A DNA stretch of 64,000 nt, from the NCBI RefSeq assembly GCF_027924185.1, contig NZ_BRVO01000002.1, positions 806,001-870,000 of the forward strand, written 5' to 3'. The stretch comes from Neptunitalea lumnitzerae. GTDB taxonomy: Bacteria > Bacteroidota > Bacteroidia > Flavobacteriales > Flavobacteriaceae. Shown here one piece after another: positions 8,497-18,834 of this stretch (its first letter is position 1; every line of letters starts with the position of its first letter). Under the pieces are notes generated by a model. It was not told where the DNA came from. It did no database searches and saw only the letters and a list, made by a program, of their open reading frames with translations. The position numbers and the translations under genes are program-made.

Positions 8497-10896
8497 TTAT
8501 AGACTTTCTTTCAGTATTCTTACCTCTACTATCTTAGGCATCCACAAATTGTCAATTGCTTTAATTTCTACTCTAAAATCTTTCATTTGCTGCACTTCTT
8601 CGGGTAAGTCAAAAACTACCGTATTCAAAGGTTTATCAGCCTCTCCATTCGATTTTAACTCGCCCACTTTTACACCACCAACATAAAACTCACAAGCTCT
8701 TAGCTTATCTATATCCAAATAGTCTATGTACAAATACTTCGCCATAGATTCATTATTTCTCATGTTATAAGAAAAATATCCTCCGCCTTCTCTCCAATGA
8801 CTTTCATAGTCATAACCCGTCCAAGTATCCTTTTGCTCTATACTATGGTCAGATTCTGGTTGCTGCTCTCCACAATACACTACGTCAGATGATTTCTCTT
8901 CTAAAACCCTAGCAGCTGCTTCTTCTTTTTCCATTTTTTCCTGCATCGCTTTTAAACCATCCTTAGTAGCCTGCGGAAAATAAATCATATATCTAGATTC
9001 ATGCAATGCATAAAACGGTTCTAATTCTAAACTATCAGTAAATGCTTCTGTATGGTACAATCCACCTATTTTAAAACGTAAATCTTCTGTATCTTCTTTT
9101 GTAATTTGATTTACTAAGGAATCAGGATTACCTACAACAGTAGGAATTTCTTTTAAAGATACTATTTCGCCAGAGGCTATATGCCCTCCTCTACTAGCAT
9201 CTGCAAATAAACCATCTTGATTATCGGTAGAAGTTTTGGCTGCTAGAACAATTGGCCCATATAAGAATGAATAATAGTTAGAACCATCTTTTAATTGTTC
9301 TGTACTTAAAGACATTGGTAAATTATAAGTTATCTCATCACCATCATTCCACTCACGTTCTATATTAATGTACGGAGCGTTCGCATCAAAATCTTTATAT
9401 TCTTCTCCATTAATGGTTAAACTTGCACCTCCATAAGTCCATGCCGGTAATCTTAAACGTAATGTAAAATTGGTTTTAGCCTTTGCCTTTATTTTAAAAT
9501 GAGTTGCGGCTTCAGTAGGGAAATTATTTACTTGTACTAACTCTACCCCCTTTTCATGCCAAATTACAGAAGATGGAATAAACAAATTAACCAATAAAGA
9601 TTGATTGGTATGGGCATATACCATTTCTCCGTATTTACCATGGTTTTCTATACCAGAACCAACACAGCACCAGAAACTAGTTTCTACCTGAGAGTACACT
9701 CTGTAATGCCCTGGTCGCATTTGAGTAAAGTAAACTAATCCTCCAGTTTCAGGGTTTTGAGTAGAAAGTATGTGATTATATAGTGCTTTTTCATAATAGG
9801 CTATGTAACTTTCATTCCCGGTATCTTCATATAACATCTTGGTTAATTTAAGCATGTTATACGTATTGCAAGTTTCAGGTCCCTGAGTGCCCTGAATCAT
9901 TTTAGAAAAATTATCTTTCGGATGAAAATGCTCATATGCACTATTACCACCAATAACCACTGAACGCTCATTTACCACATCATCCCAAAAAAAGGAAGCG
10001 GCACTAGCCCATTTTTTATTATTATTAATTTGGGCAATACGCTCAAAACCTATCACTTTTGGTATTTGAGTGTTTGCATGCATTCCTGTTAATTTATCTT
10101 CATGATCTAATAAAGGGTCTAATACTTCTTTATGAGAGAACTGCTTAGCCAGTTTCATGTACTTTACATCACCCGTCATATCAGCAACATCTGCAAAAGC
10201 TTCATTTAAACCACCATGTTCACTAATTAACATTTCCTGAATTTGCTCGTCTGTTAAATTAGCTACTAAATCTATAGCCCAATCTGTCATGGCTACAAGC
10301 ATTTCTTTAGCATCTTTACTACCTGTGTATACATAGACATCACGTAAACCTGAAAACGTTTTATGAATATTATATAAAGGAACCCATTTATCATTAAGGC
10401 TAAAGCCTCCTGCTCTTATATTGCCCTCCTTAATTTCTTTCCAAATGGTTTTTCCATCAGGAACCCCACCTATATAACCATTACCGTTTGCTTCTTGACA
10501 TTTTTTCAATTCAGCAATCATATAATCTAAACGTTCCTTTATCTCCTTATCTCCAGTAGCTGCATACATTAAAGACAATGCAGATAAATAGTGCCCACCA
10601 ATATGACCATCAAGTCCGGTGTTCTCCCAGTTAGGATAACTCTCTGCTTTTGGTGTTAAACCGGCTTCTCGTAAAAAGGGAGCTAAAAGTTTATCAGCCT
10701 CTAAAGCTAAAAGGTATTTTTTATCTAAATCTTGAGCATGTTTAAATGGACTCTCTAAAAGACTAACATCCTTTAAATCAAAATAAGTTAAAGGACTTTC
10801 TTCGGTCAAATCTGCTGAAACTATTTTCTTTTCTTCACATGAACTGAAAGTAAGCAACACCGAAGTAAAAACAGCAATGTATTTTATTCTAAACAT
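8497..10896 (-). CDS. GH127-family glycoside hydrolase lipoprotein (beta-L-arabinofuranosidase-like)
   Basis: 799 residues. The N-terminus has a lipobox ending FSSC with Cys20, so the protein is probably a periplasmic or outer-membrane lipoprotein. Residues 35-560 match the GH127/DUF1680 fold: YEHFHP with Glu322 (acid/base position), PETC with Glu341 and Cys343, and FWCCVG with Cys410-Cys411. In the Bifidobacterium beta-L-arabinofuranosidase HypBA1 the corresponding Glu-x-Cys and Cys-Cys bind zinc and one Cys is the nucleophile, so the active site looks intact. About 200 C-terminal residues form extra beta domains. It is not inside a polysaccharide utilisation locus here; no SusC/SusD genes lie nearby. 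The sugar substrate could be an arabinofuranoside or another furanoside. Confidence 0.85.
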   Translation of the reverse strand: MFRIKYIAVFTSVLLTFSSCEEKKIVSADLTEESPLTYFDLKDVSLLESPFKHAQDLDKKYLLALEADKLLAPFLREAGLTPKAESYPNWENTGLDGHIGGHYLSALSLMYAATGDKEIKERLDYMIAELKKCQEANGNGYIGGVPDGKTIWKEIKEGNIRAGGFSLNDKWVPLYNIHKTFSGLRDVYVYTGSKDAKEMLVAMTDWAIDLVANLTDEQIQEMLISEHGGLNEAFADVADMTGDVKYMKLAKQFSHKEVLDPLLDHEDKLTGMHANTQIPKVIGFERIAQINNNKKWASAASFFWDDVVNERSVVIGGNSAYEHFHPKDNFSKMIQGTQGPETCNTYNMLKLTKMLYEDTGNESYIAYYEKALYNHILSTQNPETGGLVYFTQMRPGHYRVYSQVETSFWCCVGSGIENHGKYGEMVYAHTNQSLLVNLFIPSSVIWHEKGVELVQVNNFPTEAATHFKIKAKAKTNFTLRLRLPAWTYGGASLTINGEEYKDFDANAPYINIEREWNDGDEITYNLPMSLSTEQLKDGSNYYSFLYGPIVLAAKTSTDNQDGLFADASRGGHIASGEIVSLKEIPTVVGNPDSLVNQITKEDTEDLRFKIGGLYHTEAFTDSLELEPFYALHESRYMIYFPQATKDGLKAMQEKMEKEEAAARVLEEKSSDVVYCGEQQPESDHSIEQKDTWTGYDYESHWREGGGYFSYNMRNNESMAKYLYIDYLDIDKLRACEFYVGGVKVGELKSNGEADKPLNTVVFDLPEEVQQMKDFRVEIKAIDNLWMPKIVEVRILKESL

Positions 10897-11080
10897 TTGT
10901 ACTTATTTACGTTATGGCTTATTAACAAACTAACAAATTGCGTCTATAAAAAACATCAATAAGTTATTTTAACACCTGTTATTTTACCATTTTAAAAACG
11001 AGTACAATTTCGGTTTTTTTTATCTTTAATCAAATAAATATGTGTAAAATTTACACTTATTAATATAATACCCTTATGCG

Positions 11081-11669
11081 CGTCATTCTGAACTTGATTC
11101 AGAATCTCACAACTACCTCGCAAATACAAAATAGTCTGTGCAAACTCCCCACTTAATAGTGATAAAACTAACTCTGATGAGACCCTGAATTGAATTAAGG
11201 GTGACGGAAGTTTCATCAACCCAACATCAACCATCGTCATTCTGAACTTCATTCAGAATCTCACAACTAACTCGGAAGTACAAAATAGTCTGTGCCAGCT
11301 ATCCCACTTAATAGTGATAAAAATTACTCAGATGAGAACCTGAATTGAATTAAGGGTGACGGAAGTTTCATCAACACACAATCAATACACGTCATTCTGA
11401 ACTTGATTCAGAATCTCATTAGTAGCTCGTAAATACAAATAGCCTATTCTAACTCCCCACTTAATAGCGATAAAAATTACTCAGATGAGAACCTGAATTG
11501 AGTTCAGGGTGACGCAAGTTTCATCAACCCAACACCAACAATCGTCATTCTGAACTTGATTCAGAATCTCACAACTAACTCGCAAGTACAGAATAGTCTG
11601 TGCTAACTTCTCACTTTATGGTGATAAAAAATCACTCAAATGAGACCCTGAAATAAGTTCAGGGTGACG
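11081..11669. repeat. Four tandem 154-bp units, each a palindromic REP/BIME-like element
   Basis: Units of 125-127 bp lie at 11081-11206, 11235-11361, 11390-11514 and 11543-11669, separated by similar 28-nt linkers (GAAGTTTCATCAAC...), giving a period of 153-155 bp. Each unit opens with a near copy of CGTCATTCTGAACTTGATTC and closes with a related sequence ending CAGGGTGACG. The two 29-nt ends are complementary, with G-T wobbles where they differ. Each end is also a small hairpin (TTCTGAA/TTCAGAA and CCCTGAA/TTCAGGG). No transposase gene is present. The units lie between two minus-strand genes, and the 184 bp at 10897-11080 show nothing further. Confidence 0.9.
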
Positions 11670-11683
11670 AAACAGCATAAATT

Positions 11684-11712
11684 AAAAAAGGTAGCACAAA
11701 ATGCTACCTTTT
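11684..11712 (-). terminator. Intrinsic terminator of the amidase gene
   Basis: AAAAGGTAGCA pairs with TGCTACCTTTT over a 5-nt loop; on the minus strand it is followed by a T run. It lies 25 nt beyond the amidase stop and separates that gene from the repeat array. Confidence 0.85.
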
Positions 11713-11737
11713 CATCAACTATTAATAGTCTTATTTC

Positions 11738-12337
11738 TTATTTTACAGCCTTATAAATTGCGGTTGCAATATCTTTTTGCTCTTCTTTATTGTTTAGTAA
11801 TTCTCTATCATTTTCATTAGATATATTACCTAACTCTAATAATACACAAGGACTCTTATTTACTTTAGTAACAAGATATTCATCAGAAGTTGAAATTTCC
11901 TTATTTGTTTGAATAAACTCTTGAGTTAGAGAATTTAGTATATCTGAAGCTAAGTGCTTTGATTTTTCGTAGAAAGTATTTTCTACCACAAAAGCTTCAA
12001 CTCCCATTTCTTCCTCATTAGCATCTAAACGTATATGTAAAGATATAACCATATCAGGGTTAATACTATCTATTTTAAGTAGTCTTTCGTTTAAAGGAAT
12101 ATAGCTATCGTCTGTTCTTAAAGGAATAAATTTAACCTCTTGAGAATTCATCCCTACTAAATACTTAGAAACATCTAAAACAATATCTTTCTCAATAATA
12201 TCATTGTAAACAGATCCTGAATCTTGCCCTCCGTGGGCTGCATCTATTACAATTACTTTTGGCTTTACACTTTTCATGTTAAAAGCAACTAACAATACAA
12301 GAAAGGGAAAGATTGAAATACGTAAAATTTTCTTCAT
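11738..12337 (-). CDS. N-acetylmuramoyl-L-alanine amidase (Amidase_3 family)
   Basis: 199 residues from the ATG at 12337. Residues 1-20 form a signal peptide or anchor (MKKILRISIFPFLVLLVAFN), then one Amidase_3 domain fills the rest. Zinc ligands are His35 (DAAHGGQDSG), Glu49 and His101 (VISLHIRLD); the catalytic Glu is Glu168 in LLELGNISNEND. Such enzymes cut the amide between muramic acid and the stem peptide during cell separation. It has only the catalytic domain, with no AMIN, LysM or SPOR domain. An upstream ATG at 12364 extends the frame by 9 residues but falls inside the candidate -7 element, so the shorter start is preferred. The MscS gene lies 90 nt upstream on the same strand. Confidence 0.87.
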   Translation of the reverse strand: MKKILRISIFPFLVLLVAFNMKSVKPKVIVIDAAHGGQDSGSVYNDIIEKDIVLDVSKYLVGMNSQEVKFIPLRTDDSYIPLNERLLKIDSINPDMVISLHIRLDANEEEMGVEAFVVENTFYEKSKHLASDILNSLTQEFIQTNKEISTSDEYLVTKVNKSPCVLLELGNISNENDRELLNNKEEQKDIATAIYKAVK

Positions 12338-12361
12338 CTGGAGCATTTGATTTTGTAATAT

Positions 12362-12369
12362 CAAATGTA
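12362..12369 (-). promoter_or_regulatory. Candidate -7 promoter element for the amidase gene
   Basis: The minus strand reads TACATTTG, an exact TAnnTTTG match, 24 nt upstream of the preferred ATG at 12337. It argues against the ATG at 12364 being used. Confidence 0.5.
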
Positions 12370-12427
12370 TTGATATAGTATCTAAAGAATTTATATTTTC
12401 TTTTAAACGTATATTAAATTAGATGAG

Positions 12428-13543
12428 TTACACTTTTATATCTTTCAAATCGTCTATTTTTCCATTTATTTCAATTCTAGATCTAGGTAAACTCTTAGGA
12501 TAATTGCTTTGTAAAAATTTAATTAGCTGTTCTCTTACATATACTCTTAAATCCCAAGCTGTTGGCGAATCTACAGCGCTCATTAACGCCCTCATCTCAA
12601 CAGATCCCTCTTTTGCCTCGGTTACCTGTAAAACATTTACTCTACCATCCCATAAATCGGTAGATTTTAAAACTCTAGTTAATTCTTTTCTAAATTCATC
12701 AAATGGCACATTATAATCGGTATATATAAATACGGTACCTAACAACTGAGAGGTTGTTCTAGTCCAGTTCTGAAATGGCTTTTCTATAAAATAAGTTGTA
12801 GGCAGTACTAATCTTCTCTCATCCCATATATTCACTACCACATAGGTAAGATTTATTTCCTCTATTCTCCCCCACTCTCCTTCAACTACAACTACATCAT
12901 CTATTCTTATGGGCTGACTTATAGCTATTTGAATTCCGGCTAAAATACCCCCTAAAACCTTTTGGGCAGCTAAACCTATTATAATACCTCCTATACCTGC
13001 CGAAGTAATTAAACTTAATCCTATTTTTTTAATCTCACTAAACGTCATTAAAGCAAGCGCTACCCCAATAATTAAAATAATAAAAATTAACACACGCTCA
13101 ATAATTCTAAACTGGGTATATATTTTTCTAGCTTTAAGATTGTCTTTTTGCTTTAAATCATATTTTTTAAGTACAAAATACTTTATCAATTTTACTGCAC
13201 TAATAGCCATCCAACTGAAAATAGCTATCATTAAAATACTTAATATTTTTTTTGCAGATTCTTCTAGTGTTTGAGGTATCTCCACATACGATAACGGAAC
13301 CCATAACGCTATGACCCCAATCAATAAAACAACAGGAACTTTAATACTGCTAAGTAATTTTCCTGTTACAAAACTATCGGAGTGTTTAGTTACTCTTTGG
13401 ATTATTTTATTAGCTATAAATATAATAGCTAGAAGAATTAAAAAAGTAATAGCAAAACCAGTTAAATACGGTACCCATTCATAATCTTTAGAAGATAGAC
13501 CAAAATTTAGCTTTTGTAATGATATTAAATTTAGTATTTTCAT
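12428..13543 (-). CDS. MscS-family mechanosensitive ion channel
   Basis: 371 residues. Hydrophobic segments lie near 25-47, 72-90, 100-118 and 150-170, followed by the pore helix region around GIGGIIIGLAAQKVLGGILAG (about 182-202), the glycine- and alanine-rich TM3 of MscS channels. The beta domain follows (RIDDVVVVEGEWGRIEEI), then the C-terminal alpha/beta domain with YVREQLIKFL. It would sit in the inner membrane and release solutes on osmotic downshock. It is larger than E. coli MscS (286 aa) because of extra N-terminal helices. No terminator separates it from the amidase gene, so partial cotranscription is possible. Confidence 0.87.
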   Translation of the reverse strand: MKILNLISLQKLNFGLSSKDYEWVPYLTGFAITFLILLAIIFIANKIIQRVTKHSDSFVTGKLLSSIKVPVVLLIGVIALWVPLSYVEIPQTLEESAKKILSILMIAIFSWMAISAVKLIKYFVLKKYDLKQKDNLKARKIYTQFRIIERVLIFIILIIGVALALMTFSEIKKIGLSLITSAGIGGIIIGLAAQKVLGGILAGIQIAISQPIRIDDVVVVEGEWGRIEEINLTYVVVNIWDERRLVLPTTYFIEKPFQNWTRTTSQLLGTVFIYTDYNVPFDEFRKELTRVLKSTDLWDGRVNVLQVTEAKEGSVEMRALMSAVDSPTAWDLRVYVREQLIKFLQSNYPKSLPRSRIEINGKIDDLKDIKV

Positions 13544-13608
13544 TTTTAGTGTTTTAGAGGAAAATTGAAATTACTAAAAATGCTTTAGAGAAGTATTTAA
13601 TAAAAAGT

Positions 13609-13657
13609 TAAATGCCACCTAAAACTTCAATAATACATAGGGTTTAGGTGGCATTTT
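13609..13657 (-). terminator. Intrinsic terminator of the aldehyde dehydrogenase gene
   Basis: The strand carries AAATGCCACCTAAAAC and, 17 nt on, GTTTAGGTGGCATTTT; the arms pair over about 14 bp. It lies just after the stop of the gene at 13675 on the minus strand. Confidence 0.8.
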
Positions 13658-13674
13658 AAAACTAATGAACAATA

Positions 13675-15252
13675 TTATAAAATATAGTCTGTACTAATAA
13701 AATTAGAGACTTTTGTTTCAAGTAGTTTTTCAAGAATTTCTTTATTATTAGGAGTATCTTTAGTAGCTACAAAAGTTCTTATAGAGAACGAACGTAACGC
13801 ATCGTGAACACTCAAGGTACTTACTGCAGAGTCTTTTCTACCAGTAAATGGGAACACATCTGGTCCTCTTTGGCAAGAACTGTTCAAGTTTACTCTACAA
13901 ACAAGATTTACCAAAGTATCTATTAACGGAGAAAGTTCATAGACATCTTTTCCGAATAAACTAACTTGTTGACCATAATTAGAAAGTGCTAACTCATCTA
14001 GAATCTGATCAATATCATTAAATAATTTTACTGGTATCACAGGTCCAAATTGCTCTTCTTGATACACGCGCATCTCCTCGTTTACAGGGTATAAAACAGC
14101 AGGATAAATATAATTATCAGAAATTTCTCCTCCTTTTTTATTTAATATTTTTGCTCCTTTTTCAAGTGCATCATCTATTAATTCTTTAATATAAGCAGGC
14201 TTATCTGGCTCTGGTAAAGGCGTTAATTTAACTCCAGCTTCCCAAGGATTACCAAACTTCAATGCATCTACTTTAGCAGAAAAACGTTTGTTAAACTCTT
14301 CTCTAATATCTTCATGTACATAAATCATTTTTAAGGCCGTACAGCGCTGACCATTAAAAGATAACGTACCGTTAATACACTCTTCTACTGCTAAATCTAA
14401 ATCGGCATCTGGTAGAATAATTGCCGGATTCTTAGCTTCCAATCCTAATACCAAACGTAGACGGTTTTTATTAGGGTGCTGATCTTGAAGTGCTATAGCA
14501 GATTTACTATTACCAATTAATGCTAAAACATCTATTCTACCACTTTGCATAATAGGGGCAGCTACTTCTCTACCTCTACCAAAAATAATGTTTACAACAC
14601 CACGTGGAAAACTGTTTTTAAAAGCTTCCATTAAAGGTGTAATAAGTAAAACACCATGCTTAGCTGGTTTAAAAATTGCCGTATTCCCCATAATTAAAGC
14701 TGGAATTAATAAGGCAAATGTTTCATTTAAAGGATAATTATATGGTCCTAAACATAATACAATTCCTAAAGGTCCTCTTCTAATGTGCGCATACACACCA
14801 TCACGCTTTAAAAACTTAGCGCTATCTCTATCTAGTTGTTTATAATCTTCAATAGTATCGTAAATGTACTCTACGGTTCTATCAAATTCCTTTTCTGAGT
14901 CAGGTAAATTTTTACCTATTTCCCACATTAATAACTTAACTACTTCATCGCGCTTAGTTTTCATTTGCTCAACAAACTTTTCCATACAAGCTATCCTATC
15001 AGATACCTTCATGGTTGGCCAAGCTCCTTTACCTTTACCATAAGCATCGCATGCAGCCAACAGCACTTCCTTTGCACTTTCTGCATCCATGTTTGGTACA
15101 CTTCCTACTAAAGTAGGTTTGTATTCTTCAGTACTTGAAATAGTTGAATATACCTCTGCGGTTTCTCCTTCCCATTTTTTTAACTCTCCATTTATAAGGT
15201 AATTTGAGTAATGAAGAGGTTCATTAATTTGAAATTGTTCAGGTATTTCCAA
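13675..15252 (-). CDS. Aldehyde dehydrogenase, probably non-phosphorylating NADP-dependent glyceraldehyde-3-phosphate dehydrogenase (GapN-like)
   Basis: 525 residues of the aldehyde dehydrogenase fold. Catalytic Cys304 lies in [10 protein letters not shown], the oxyanion Asn172 in GPYNYPLN, and the general base Glu272 in GLEAKNP (usually LELGGK). 'GQRCTA' is the form seen in GapN proteins, which oxidise glyceraldehyde 3-phosphate directly to 3-phosphoglycerate and make NADPH. The protein is about 40 residues longer than classical GapN, mostly at the N-terminus. It is not clearly in an operon: ilvA ends 100 nt upstream and a terminator follows. The ALDH assignment is firm; GapN substrate use is inferred from the motif and family memory. 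Confidence 0.78.
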   Translation of the reverse strand: MEIPEQFQINEPLHYSNYLINGELKKWEGETAEVYSTISSTEEYKPTLVGSVPNMDAESAKEVLLAACDAYGKGKGAWPTMKVSDRIACMEKFVEQMKTKRDEVVKLLMWEIGKNLPDSEKEFDRTVEYIYDTIEDYKQLDRDSAKFLKRDGVYAHIRRGPLGIVLCLGPYNYPLNETFALLIPALIMGNTAIFKPAKHGVLLITPLMEAFKNSFPRGVVNIIFGRGREVAAPIMQSGRIDVLALIGNSKSAIALQDQHPNKNRLRLVLGLEAKNPAIILPDADLDLAVEECINGTLSFNGQRCTALKMIYVHEDIREEFNKRFSAKVDALKFGNPWEAGVKLTPLPEPDKPAYIKELIDDALEKGAKILNKKGGEISDNYIYPAVLYPVNEEMRVYQEEQFGPVIPVKLFNDIDQILDELALSNYGQQVSLFGKDVYELSPLIDTLVNLVCRVNLNSSCQRGPDVFPFTGRKDSAVSTLSVHDALRSFSIRTFVATKDTPNNKEILEKLLETKVSNFISTDYIL

Positions 15253-15352
15253 AATTATATTTTTTAGTAGTTATAATTGTAAATTTATTAATTTCTACGC
15301 CTATAAAAAAGCTGTTTTTATAGGATTTATATAAATTTAACAAAAAGGAATT

Positions 15353-16615
15353 TTAAATTAAAAACTCAAACAAATCGGGGTTATTATTTAAATAATCACC
15401 ATAAAATTTACGGGCTTTCATGCGTTCTACCAGAGGTTTTAAATCACTTTCACTTTTCAATTCTATACCCACTACTGCTGGTCCGTTTTCTCTGTTTATT
15501 TTTTTAGAATATTCAAAATACGTAATATCGTCATCAGGCCCTAAAATTTCAGCAACAAACTCTTTCAAAGCTCCTGCACGTTGCGGGAATCTTACAATAA
15601 AATAATGCTTTAAATTGGCATACAACAATGCCTTTTCTTTTATCTCTGGTGTTCTGGTAATATCGTTATTACTTCCACTTACAATACAAGCAACACGCTT
15701 CCCTTTTATTTCCTCTTTAAAAAAGTCTAAAACCGATATACTTAAAGCCCCAGCAGGTTCTACCACTACAGCATCTTTATTGTACATCTCCAGAATGGTT
15801 TGACAAACTTTACCTTCGGGTACCGTTACCATTTTATACAAGTTCTCTTTACATATGGCAAAAGTTAAGTCTCCTACTCTTTTCACAGAAGCTCCATCTA
15901 CAAACTTGTCTACAGTTTCTAACTCCGTATTCACATTGTTTGTTATAGATGTTAGCATTGACGGTGCCCCTAATGGTTCTACGCCTATCACTTTAGTTTT
16001 TGGTGATAACTGCTTAAACACAGAAGATACCCCAGCAGATAATCCGCCTCCACCTACAGGCACAAATAAATAATCTAGTGGTTCTACTAATTGATCTATC
16101 AATTCTAAGCCTACGGTTCCTTGCCCTTCAATTACTTTCTCATCATCAAACGGATGAACAAAAGTCTTTTTTTGCTCAGTACATTGTTGAATGGCAGCTT
16201 TGTAAGAATCGTCATAGGTATCACCTATTAAAACAATCTCCACAAAATTTTCACCAAACATAGCAACCTGCTCTACCTTTTGTTTAGGGGTTGGTGCAGG
16301 CATAAATATGGTTCCGTGAATTTCTAATTCCTTGCAAGAATAAGCAACTCCCTGTGCATGGTTACCTGCACTGGCACAAACAATTCCGTTTGCCTTTTGG
16401 ATAGCTGTTAAGCTTTGAATTTTATTATAAGCGCCTCTAATTTTGTACGAGCGTACAATTTGGAGGTCTTCTCTTTTTAAATATATCTCAGCTTGATATT
16501 CTTTAGATAGTCTTAAGTTTTTATCTAATGGGGTTTTGGCTGCTACACCTTCTAGTGTAGTGGCGGCTTTTTTTATAGCCTCTAAAGTTGGAAAATATAC
16601 TGTATTGGTGTGCAT
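15353..16615 (-). CDS. ilvA: Threonine ammonia-lyase (threonine deaminase)
   Basis: 420 residues. The PLP lysine is Lys58 in RSYKIRGAYNK; the phosphate-binding Gly-rich loop is PVGGGGLSAG. About 80 C-terminal residues after position 335 (KHYFIVRFPQRAGALKEFV) form one ACT-like regulatory domain, so this is the shorter, single-ACT type of biosynthetic enzyme rather than the 514-residue E. coli form. It makes 2-oxobutanoate, the isoleucine precursor, and would feed the acetolactate synthase encoded upstream. It lies downstream of ilvC on the same strand, but a terminator and a 178-nt gap separate them, so it may have its own promoter or depend on readthrough. Confidence 0.92.
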   Translation of the reverse strand: MHTNTVYFPTLEAIKKAATTLEGVAAKTPLDKNLRLSKEYQAEIYLKREDLQIVRSYKIRGAYNKIQSLTAIQKANGIVCASAGNHAQGVAYSCKELEIHGTIFMPAPTPKQKVEQVAMFGENFVEIVLIGDTYDDSYKAAIQQCTEQKKTFVHPFDDEKVIEGQGTVGLELIDQLVEPLDYLFVPVGGGGLSAGVSSVFKQLSPKTKVIGVEPLGAPSMLTSITNNVNTELETVDKFVDGASVKRVGDLTFAICKENLYKMVTVPEGKVCQTILEMYNKDAVVVEPAGALSISVLDFFKEEIKGKRVACIVSGSNNDITRTPEIKEKALLYANLKHYFIVRFPQRAGALKEFVAEILGPDDDITYFEYSKKINRENGPAVVGIELKSESDLKPLVERMKARKFYGDYLNNNPDLFEFLI

Positions 16616-16729
16616 TACTACAAAAAATCTTTTTAGTTAGAATTATGGTTAAATTCATAAAAAAGTATCGCTACCATCAAAGGTAGGTTTCAGGTGTATG
16701 AAGATACGATTTTGAAACTTAACAATACA

Positions 16730-16786
16730 AAAAAAGCTGTCCGTTACTAACTTTGTCGCATAGCATTAGCTTCAGACAGCTTTTTT
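16730..16786 (-). terminator. Intrinsic terminator after ilvC
   Basis: AAAAAAGCTGTC and GACAGCTTTTTT form a 12-bp stem around a 33-nt loop, directly after the ilvC stop codon. It ends the ilvDBNC unit before ilvA. Confidence 0.75.
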
Positions 16787-16793
16787 ATCCCAA

Positions 16794-18266
16794 CTAAATA
16801 ATTTTTTTCATCGCTGTCATAGAAGCTCTTAACCAAGCTCCTACTTCTTCTATAGGATGATTTCTTATAGCATCGTTTACAGCTATTAATTCTTTATTAT
16901 CTACTCCATTATCACCAGCCTCAAAAGTACCTCCAATTACGTCGGTATCAATTTTCTCCATAAAGTCTTTCAATAACGGCTTACATACATGATCAAATAA
17001 ATAACATCCGTATTCTGCTGTATCTGAAATTACACGGTTCATTTCAAACAACTTCTTACGCGCTATGGTATTAGCTATTAATGGTGTTTCGTGTAACGAT
17101 TCATAATAAGCAGATTCTTCTATAATACCAGCTTCTGTCATTGTTTCAAACGCTAACTCTACTCCAGACTTTACAAAAGCCACCATTAAAATACCTTTAT
17201 CAAAGTATTCTTGCTCGGTAATCTCATCGGTAGTTATAGCTGTTTTCTCAAAAGCAGTTTCCCCTGTAGCCTTTCTCCAGGTTAACAAGTTAACGTCGTC
17301 ATTAGCCCAATCTTCCATCATGGTTTTAGAGAAATGACCACTCATAATATCATCCATGTGTTTTTGAAACAACGGACGCATTATTTCTTTTAACTCTTCA
17401 GTTAATTTAAACGCTTCAATTTTTGCAGGGTTAGAAAGTCTGTCCATCATATTGGTAATACCACCATGCTTTAAGGCCTCTGTAATAGTTTCCCACCCGT
17501 ATTGCACTAATTTAGCAGCATAACCTGGTTCTATCCCTTGTTCTACCATTTTATCAAAAGATAAGATAGATCCTGTTTGTAGTAATCCACATAAAATGGT
17601 TTGTTCTCCCATTAAATCAGATTTCACTTCTGCTACAAATGAAGAACGTAAAACCCCTGCTTTATGTCCGCCTGTAGCTGCTGCGTATGCTTTAGCTTCT
17701 GCTAAACCTTTCCCTTGTGGATCATTCTCTGGGTGTACCGCAATTAACGTTGGTACTCCAAAACCTCTTTTATATTCTTCTCTAACCTCTGAACCCGGGC
17801 TTTTAGGAGCCACCATAATTACGGTTAAATCTTTTCTTATTTGCATTCCTTCTTCTACAATGTTAAAACCATGAGAATAAGATAAGGTTGCCCCTTCTTT
17901 CATCAATGGCATTACTGCAGAAACTACATTGGTATGTTGCTTATCTGGTGTTAAATTACAAACTAAATCAGCCGTAGGAATTAAATCTTCATACGTACCT
18001 ACAGTAAAACCATTTTCAGTTGCATTTGTATAAGAAGCTCTTTTTTCATCAATAGCAGCTTGTCTTAATGCATAGGATACATCTAGACCGCTATCTCTCA
18101 TATTCAACCCCTGATTTAATCCTTGTGCACCGCATCCTACGATAACCACTTTTTTTCCGGCTAAGGCCGCTACACCATCACTGAATTCAGAAATATCCAT
18201 GAATTCACACACTCCTAATTGATTTAATTTTTCTCGTAATGATAGTGTATTGAAATAATTTTCCAT
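16794..18266 (-). CDS. ilvC: Ketol-acid reductoisomerase, class II
   Basis: 490 residues, matching the long class II enzyme (E. coli 491) with a duplicated helical domain. The nucleotide-binding motif is [22 protein letters not shown] near 33-54, followed by Arg residues (YALRQ) that favour NADPH. The metal-binding acidic residues are in the [15 protein letters not shown] region. It converts acetolactate and acetohydroxybutyrate to dihydroxy acids. It is the last gene of the ilvD-ilvB-ilvN-ilvC series, 35 nt after ilvN, and is followed at once by a terminator. Confidence 0.95.
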   Translation of the reverse strand: MENYFNTLSLREKLNQLGVCEFMDISEFSDGVAALAGKKVVIVGCGAQGLNQGLNMRDSGLDVSYALRQAAIDEKRASYTNATENGFTVGTYEDLIPTADLVCNLTPDKQHTNVVSAVMPLMKEGATLSYSHGFNIVEEGMQIRKDLTVIMVAPKSPGSEVREEYKRGFGVPTLIAVHPENDPQGKGLAEAKAYAAATGGHKAGVLRSSFVAEVKSDLMGEQTILCGLLQTGSILSFDKMVEQGIEPGYAAKLVQYGWETITEALKHGGITNMMDRLSNPAKIEAFKLTEELKEIMRPLFQKHMDDIMSGHFSKTMMEDWANDDVNLLTWRKATGETAFEKTAITTDEITEQEYFDKGILMVAFVKSGVELAFETMTEAGIIEESAYYESLHETPLIANTIARKKLFEMNRVISDTAEYGCYLFDHVCKPLLKDFMEKIDTDVIGGTFEAGDNGVDNKELIAVNDAIRNHPIEEVGAWLRASMTAMKKII

Positions 18267-18301
18267 TGCTACTTAGTTCTTAGTTTTATAGTTAATTAGT
18301 T

Positions 18302-18829
18302 TTAATTCTCTTGAAATTCCTTTAAGATATTTGATATCTCCATACTCTCTTTAGATACTGAAATACGACCCGAACGTACAAATTGCATAATACCATAAGG
18401 CTCTAATTCATCATACAATTCTTCTATCTCATGTCTTCTTCCTGTTTTAGCTATCACAAAAAAGTTTCTAGATACCGTTACAATTTGCGAATTGCTATCT
18501 TTTATGATGTTCTGAATTTGACGTTCATCAAATAACAAATCAGACTTGATTTTAAATAAAGCCGATTCTTGATAAATAATTTCATCATCGGTATGGTAAA
18601 AAGCTTTAATAACCTCTACTTGCTTTTCTAATTGTCCGGTAATTTTACGCACCCAATCTTCTGTGGTTTTCACTAAAACAACGTACTTATGAACCCCTTG
18701 AATTTCACTAACAGAAGCATTGATACTTTCTATATTAATATGCCTTTTTAAAAAGATGCCCGAAACACGGTTTAACAATCCTACACTGTTTTCGGTATAT
18801 ACGGTGATGGTATAAAATTTTTCTTCCAT
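18302..18829 (-). CDS. ilvN: Acetolactate synthase small (regulatory) subunit
   Basis: 175 residues with an N-terminal ACT domain (YTITVYTENSVGLLNRVSGIF, then HINIESINAS) and a C-terminal ALS_ss_C domain with SDLLFDERQIQNIIKD. The small subunit binds valine, giving feedback inhibition, and activates the large subunit. It starts 5 nt after the ilvB stop, so it is clearly translated from the same message. Confidence 0.94.
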   Translation of the reverse strand: MEEKFYTITVYTENSVGLLNRVSGIFLKRHINIESINASVSEIQGVHKYVVLVKTTEDWVRKITGQLEKQVEVIKAFYHTDDEIIYQESALFKIKSDLLFDERQIQNIIKDSNSQIVTVSRNFFVIAKTGRRHEIEELYDELEPYGIMQFVRSGRISVSKESMEISNILKEFQEN

Positions 18830-18834
18830 TACTT

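Noticed and set aside
10992-11252. 86-codon minus-strand ORF with MKFRMTMVDVGLMKLPSP
   Set aside because: It is a translation of the palindromic repeat array, not a gene; the same reading recurs in each unit.
11081-11669. CRISPR array
   Set aside because: The repeat unit is about 154 bp, internally palindromic, with conserved linkers and no variable spacers, and no cas genes are present.
15250-15257. TAATTTTG promoter match at the start of the GapN-like gene
   Set aside because: It overlaps the start codon itself and cannot be that gene's promoter; taken as chance.
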